From Rallus limicola (taxonomy: Eukaryota > Chordata > Aves > Gruiformes > Rallidae): 64,000 bases of DNA. The position numbers and the translations under genes were made by a program. A model generated the notes under the pieces. The model saw nothing but the letters and a program-made list of their open reading frames with translations. It was not told where the DNA came from and searched no databases. Of this stretch, positions 38,401 through 44,400 are shown in pieces (position 1 is the stretch's first letter; the number at the start of each line of letters is the position of its first letter). Location: assembly GCA_022605955.1 (NCBI GenBank), contig JAKCOZ010000001.1:71182520-71246519 (forward strand). The letters run 5' to 3'.

Positions 38401-41400
38401 TCCGAGAAATGCAAGAGCCAGAGCAAACACAGATAGCCTTACCTTATTTAGCCAGACGCAGTGTCCGTGAATGTCCCAGCTATACTCCATGCTGGTCATA
38501 ACTATCTTTAAGCATCTAAGGACAGGAGGGACTGCGGGAGGCAGCCGAGGCGGAGAGCTGCAGCCCCAGCACCGCGGGTGCCCACCGTCCCCAAACCCAG
38601 ACGGAGAGGTTAAGAGCCGGCAGGTTTCCTTGCCTAAACGAGGATGGAGGCGAATGTGGCTGCAGCAAGGGCGATGTGGGAAGCAGAGCCGCCGTGAAGC
38701 AGTAGCAGCAGCAGCAGCAGCAGCGCTCCTCGGGCGGAGCGAGCGGCTCCTCTGAGGAATTAACACATCAAAGCCCGGGAAGATCAGCGCTTCTTCCACC
38801 CTGAGCCCACGGCGGGGATCCCTACACGCAGAGGCCAGGCAGCAAGGTGGGAGAGGATTCAGGCAGGGGTGTGCAGAGCTGTGTGATCCTGACTGGGGGT
38901 GAAGGTAGCCCCGCAGAGGTGGCACTCCTTGCTGAACAGCACAACCCCCTCCACTGCACCTTCCTAGCCCTGCGGAAATCATCCTACCCAGGAACACAGG
39001 AGAAAAGAGTGATCCTGATCCCTTTACCTGACTACAAGGTAAACAGGAGGTAATTTTCTTCCCTTGATGAGTTATTAACTCTAAAAGCTGTAAGAACACA
39101 TGTCATTCACTTGTAGGCGCCAAGAAGGAGGGAAAAGTTGACTCAAGTGTCCCAAGTCTCACAAGTTGCTTGTCTCAGGCTTGACATGAAATGCAACACT
39201 AACAACCAATTTCTGTCCTCACTTTTAAGTTTCAATTGTCCCAGTGACAAGCAGTAGCATAACAAATCCTTAGCATTGTTGACCACAGAGCCTAGCTCCA
39301 GGAATCCTGTGATCACTTCAAACCCCACAGCTTTTAGTATTAAAGAAACATTTACAACTACCCTGGATAGATAAAAATCTCCAAAAAAAAGTGAATACTG
39401 AATAGCCCAGAACAAAATAACAGAGCAGAAGCAGAGCAGAAGCTGTGCCTTTTAAGCCAGACGGATGCATTTTGGATTGGAAGTGGCCATTTTCAACATC
39501 TCTGCCCTCCAGCCTACCCTAGGCTCCAGCATAGGATGAGGACCTCATGGTTTGTGCTTAACTGCCAATGAACTCATCCATGATGCATGAAGCCACCACA
39601 TCAACTTGTGCTATAAATGAGCCCATATTATCTCCAGTGTTAAAAATGCACCAGTCTGGATGATTACCTTTAGCAAAAGCAAGGTCCTGTGTTTCAAGAA
39701 CTTTGAGGAGTAGATCTCTCACAGACAAAAAGTGTTGCCAGGAGGCAGTTTATGATGACAGGCTGAAACGGCATCACAAGGATGCTTTCATATTTGCAAC
39801 CCAAGGAGGGATCTCAAACAGGTTGTTTGGTGGTGAACGCCTATGTGCCACACATTTACCATAGGACCTTTCGATAGCTCAACTCAACATATGCAGAAGC
39901 TGAGCCAAATGAGTGCACTGTACACCCACACGAAGACGATCAAACAACAAACTTTGGTTTGAAGACAAGATTTTTCCATGAATAAGAAATACGAGATGAC
40001 CAAACTGGCTAACCAAACTGCTTCCTCCACTTGGGAATCACCCTGTTGCCCAAACAAGTCAATATATCTCTTTAAGATTACAATCCATGTTTATCCAGTC
40101 AGGAAAACTGCTGTCTGAAATCAAATATCCCCTCATAGTAACTCTCCTTATTCCCAGCCACTCTCTGGAAGAAGTAACTTGTTTGAAGAAGTGTTAAAAG
40201 CCAAGTTTGGTCTGTGAGACGACAGATCTGCTATTCACAGCAGCAACACTCTGGACTGCACAAGTCACTATGGGTACCGCAGCCCAAATCAGCTATCGCC
40301 TGAAGATGAGCTGAAGCTCTATTTTGCCACAAATTTTGTTTTCATTAGTGTTCTTACAGTCAACTTCAGATATTCACTTCTGAAGTGAAAAAGAAAATAC
40401 ATATATTCAAATTCAGAAAGTTACTTGCAAAGCTAAAACCAGTAAGAAGCATTACCCTGGCTCTTTCATTCCAGGAACATGTCCTTTACAGAGGAGAAGA
40501 CACACAACAGGACCTGCATATGCAAGTTCAGATTGGGAGCCTGGGGAAACTAGCTCTGAGGTGTGGGAAGGGACTGTCCACCCACTCCTATCCTTCACCC
40601 TCCCTTTTTAACAAGACACAGTTTGTTTCTTAGTTCTGGGAAGGCTGTTGCATAAGATGTGTTTAAAAAGAAACACCAAAAAAACACCGTCTAGAAAAGT
40701 AATAACCAGAAAGAAGGCTGTCACTTGTTTATTTCAACTGAAGAAAAAAAAATGGAGCAACATTCATGACTGGAAGCAAGTTTTCCGAGAATTATTCTCC
40801 AAGAGATGGCTCTATCAACTTCCAGCTGGCCAGAACAAGGCTGCCTTGGTCTTACAAAAAGCAGAAGTTTAATTTAAAATGGTCTTGTTACTGGCAATGA
40901 TGTTACAGATTACTTGCATGTCATCTATATTCAAGCCAGAAGCTCCATTTGCACAGAGCACACCACATGTTTTAGTAAAGCACACATAAGAATATACTAC
41001 AGAGTTACGTTGATCATGAGAAATCTGAAAAATTTCCAAAACCTGTGAAAATTCCATAACCTTGGAACAGTTATGATCTGGCTATGGATTTCAGGTCTGG
41101 TCCACAGTGAGAACATGCAGTCCCAACACACTTGAGTTTAGAAAAGGTCTCAGTCCTGTTCCTGTGAGCAAATGGCCTTGCTGGTCATTTTAACTGCAAC
41201 ATTCACCTGCCCTTTGCATGGGGAGACCTGAGCAGGGTTTCAACAACACAGAAATTGTGTTGTAGACTGACAAGTAGAAACTGTGTTACAGTTAAACTGG
41301 CTTCTTTGTGCACTTTCAACTTCTTTGAACTTCCCCCTTGGGCACCATCAGATGGCTGCTCTTGGAAGGGCTCTGGGAAGGTCCAGGCACTGTGTGAGCA

Positions 41401-44400
41401 TTCTGGTGTCAGGTGGCCATCTGGCACCCACCAGGAGGGGTTTTAACTCTTCAGCTCCTTTTGAGTGCTTGCACAGACTTCTATAACACACCCAGAGGAG
41501 CAGATAGGAAGCTGTCACTAAGTAGCAATACAGGGAACAGAGGGCAGCCAATTCTGCAATTGAATGCCCTGCCTGGTTTTACAAAACCCAGCAACTTTGG
41601 GAGCTTGCTGTCAGACCCTTTTCCCAAGGTACTAGTGGTTTCCTGCAGGAGCCAGGAGAGGATTTTTCTCTTGTGACACACTGCTTGGCAGCAGCAAACA
41701 CTATTTTTGTTTTCCTCTGAGACATGAGAGACTTGCTTACAGCTTCAGATGTGATGTCACACAACAATTCTATCAGCTTTGAATAGCTTGGTGGATGCAG
41801 CTTCTTCACGCATGGAGGATTATTTAACAACAGATTTCAGACCAAGGAGGTATCTTCCCTTCCTCAGAAAGGATGGGCATGGTCGCAGAAAGGCTTCCTA
41901 AAAATCATCCAGGCACTTCACCCAACACCTTCCTGCTCAGACAGGGACCAATGACACTGGTGACAGCTGCAAATCCCATGCCTGTACCACAGTACAAACT
42001 GTAATGCTCAGTCCTTCCCATTAGCAGCTTCAAGGATGCCAGAAAGTACAGGGGAATAATTTGAGGGGGACTGAGGAGAAGCACAAACGGAATAACCATT
42101 CTCTACAATCTTTTGTACACACAAACCCTGCACATCTTTTTCAGTGCTCAGGAGGCCCTAAGCTGAACGGCACAAGAGCCCTTTCCTCTCCTGGGTTAAG
42201 CCAAGGGCTGCAATGAAACCCATTACTGTCTCACTGCCATGCTGCGATCCCTGTCACTCAGGTCTGAAGGACCTCATCTTGCTCCAGATCCAAACAGCCA
42301 GGCACCTCTAAATCACACACTTGCTGTAGCAAGGGGCAGCAACCACTCTCCACCTCATTAATCTCACCAGCCACTACAGCCTCTGGCCGTGCTGCTCCAG
42401 AGTAGTGTGGCAGATCAGCGTCTGCTAAACTCGGACTACTGATGTCAGTGCACACCATGAGGAGATAATCATCAGTCTATTTGGCACAGAACCTTTTTTT
42501 GAAGGCCGTACTCGCATGAAACCTGTCCCCCAGTTTCTGCCCCTCACAGAGCAGACTAGTTACAGCAATGTTCACTGCTGTACATTACAGAGGAAGGAAA
42601 TGCTGATGGTAGCAGGAACCCACCGTGTTCTAAAGATCTGACTGGAATGTCACTCCTGTCTCCTCCTCCTGATCTCAGCGCCAGCTGCCATGCTTTGACA
42701 GTGGGGGTGAGATCCAAATCCCACTGGAAGCAGTGGGAAAGTTCCCACGTACTTTTAAGTTTCAGGCATTGGCAAATGAGTAGTTCAAGGCAAAGGGCCA
42801 GGGAGAAAACTCTCCCCTCCAACAGTTCCCCAAGCCCTACACAAGCGAGCCTGGCTCCCGGTCTCTTCCCACAGTACCGCACACGTCCCGCATGCCGCCA
42901 GATGGCACGTCACCTCACCCAGCGCCAGCCCAGCTCCACACCCGGCCTGTGATCCCTGGCCACAGGTTTGGCAAACACAGTCCTGCACCCATTCTGGGCT
43001 GCAGCATTGTGTGTGGCAGCTGAGCACCAAAATAAATCCCTGTATCGAGACAGAAATGCTTTTTCTGCAAGGTGAGCTGTAGATCCAGGGTGACTGAACT
43101 ATTTCCAAGGGAGGGTGAACTGTTCCCCAGGAAGGCGACAGGCAGCAGCTTCCCATCCTGACAGCAGCAACGCATCGAGTGCAACACAGAGCCACCACAG
43201 CGGCCTGCCCTGCATCAGATCCGGCCTCCATCAGATCCAGCTTCCCCATTTCAGCAGCAAGACATTACCTTGGCTAATGCCAAGCGTGTCAGATGGGAGG
43301 ACATGGACACTGCTGGAATAAAGATTTGGAAAAATCTGCACAAGCCCACACCCGCTGCTGCTGTCATCATTACAGCTCCAGGCTGACTTAAACCCTGAAG
43401 CATGGCCTTTAGAAGCCAGCCTTGACTTCTACTGCTGATGCTTCCTGGACACCTGTGCACACCCATACTGCCAAAATGCAAACCCTGGCACAGACCATGA
43501 GTGCAAGGACCTGCTAGGAAATCACTGGTCACAGGACACCTGGAGGCAGAAAGAGTGGGTCCTTTGAAAATGATACTACGCAACCCACCTTCTGACAACA
43601 TTTTATTTCCCAGTGCAGTCTCCAGCAATACCTTTTATGTTATTTTTAAACTGTTGGTTGGGGAAAGAACAGTCTTGTCTGGTATAATGTGGTGTATTTT
43701 TAAAGCAAGGGTGACAAAACTGGGTAGATTCACAAACATAGAAAAAAAAAATTTGGTTTGATTTTCAGGTTAAAGGGATGCTGTTCTTATACCATCCATT
43801 TCTGTTACAAACCAGGTAAGGAAGCTCAGTAACACCACTGGTGCCTGTAGAAAGTATGTTGCCAAAAATGCTTTTTAGAGAAGAGTTCATATTCAAAACA
43901 GCTTCCCCTCCTTCGTTTAAGTGTCTGATTCCTATAAAAACGTCTTCCCTAAATCTCTGGGATAAAACTCCAATTACAAAAAAATTTTTGCTCCTCAAAA
44001 TGAGGCTTGGTGATACACTAAAAAAAAAAAAAAAGGAAAATCACAGGTCAGTTCATTTGGACAAGGGATCTGAGCTACAGCTTTTCCAAGGCCCCACCAC
44101 AGCACCACGAAACGAAAAAACTTTTCCCTTTGGTTCTTTGAAAATGCTCTAAAAACAAAATGTCCTGCATAAACCACAGCCCCATGGCCTGAGCCAGTCT
44201 AGTTAATACACAAAACAAGTGCATTACAGGTGAAGAAGATGAGACTGTACCATTTGACTCTGGAGCCATTCGATCAGAGCCTCTGCCGTTGAGTCCGGGA
44301 CCTGGCAGCGCAGCCCCTCTCTCTCATCTGCTTCCATCATCTCCAGCAGGCCCCGCAGGTCCTCCACCAGGTGCAGCGCCCGCAGGCCCCCCATGAAGGG

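Larger units (their letters stand above)
34070..44250 (-). other. PPFIBP1: PPFIBP1 intron 2-3, with internal CpG-rich block
   Basis: A 10.2 kb intron that separates the N-terminal exons from the coiled-coil exons. It holds a CR1 tail (35540-35605), a G10 run (37781-37790), the CpG-rich block with a candidate alternative first exon (38443-38860), and an A-rich run (about 44019-44033). The rest shows no recognised element. Confidence 0.85.

Noticed and set aside
38236..39099. A 287-codon minus-strand open frame through the CpG-rich block
   Set aside because: GC-rich sequence has few stops. Only the short part ending at the donor at 38443 fits a gene model; the part beyond the donor (38236-38442) looks like read-through into intron.
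44019..44040. A-run as the tail of a processed pseudogene
   Set aside because: The sequence before it shows no coding similarity and no target-site duplication was seen.
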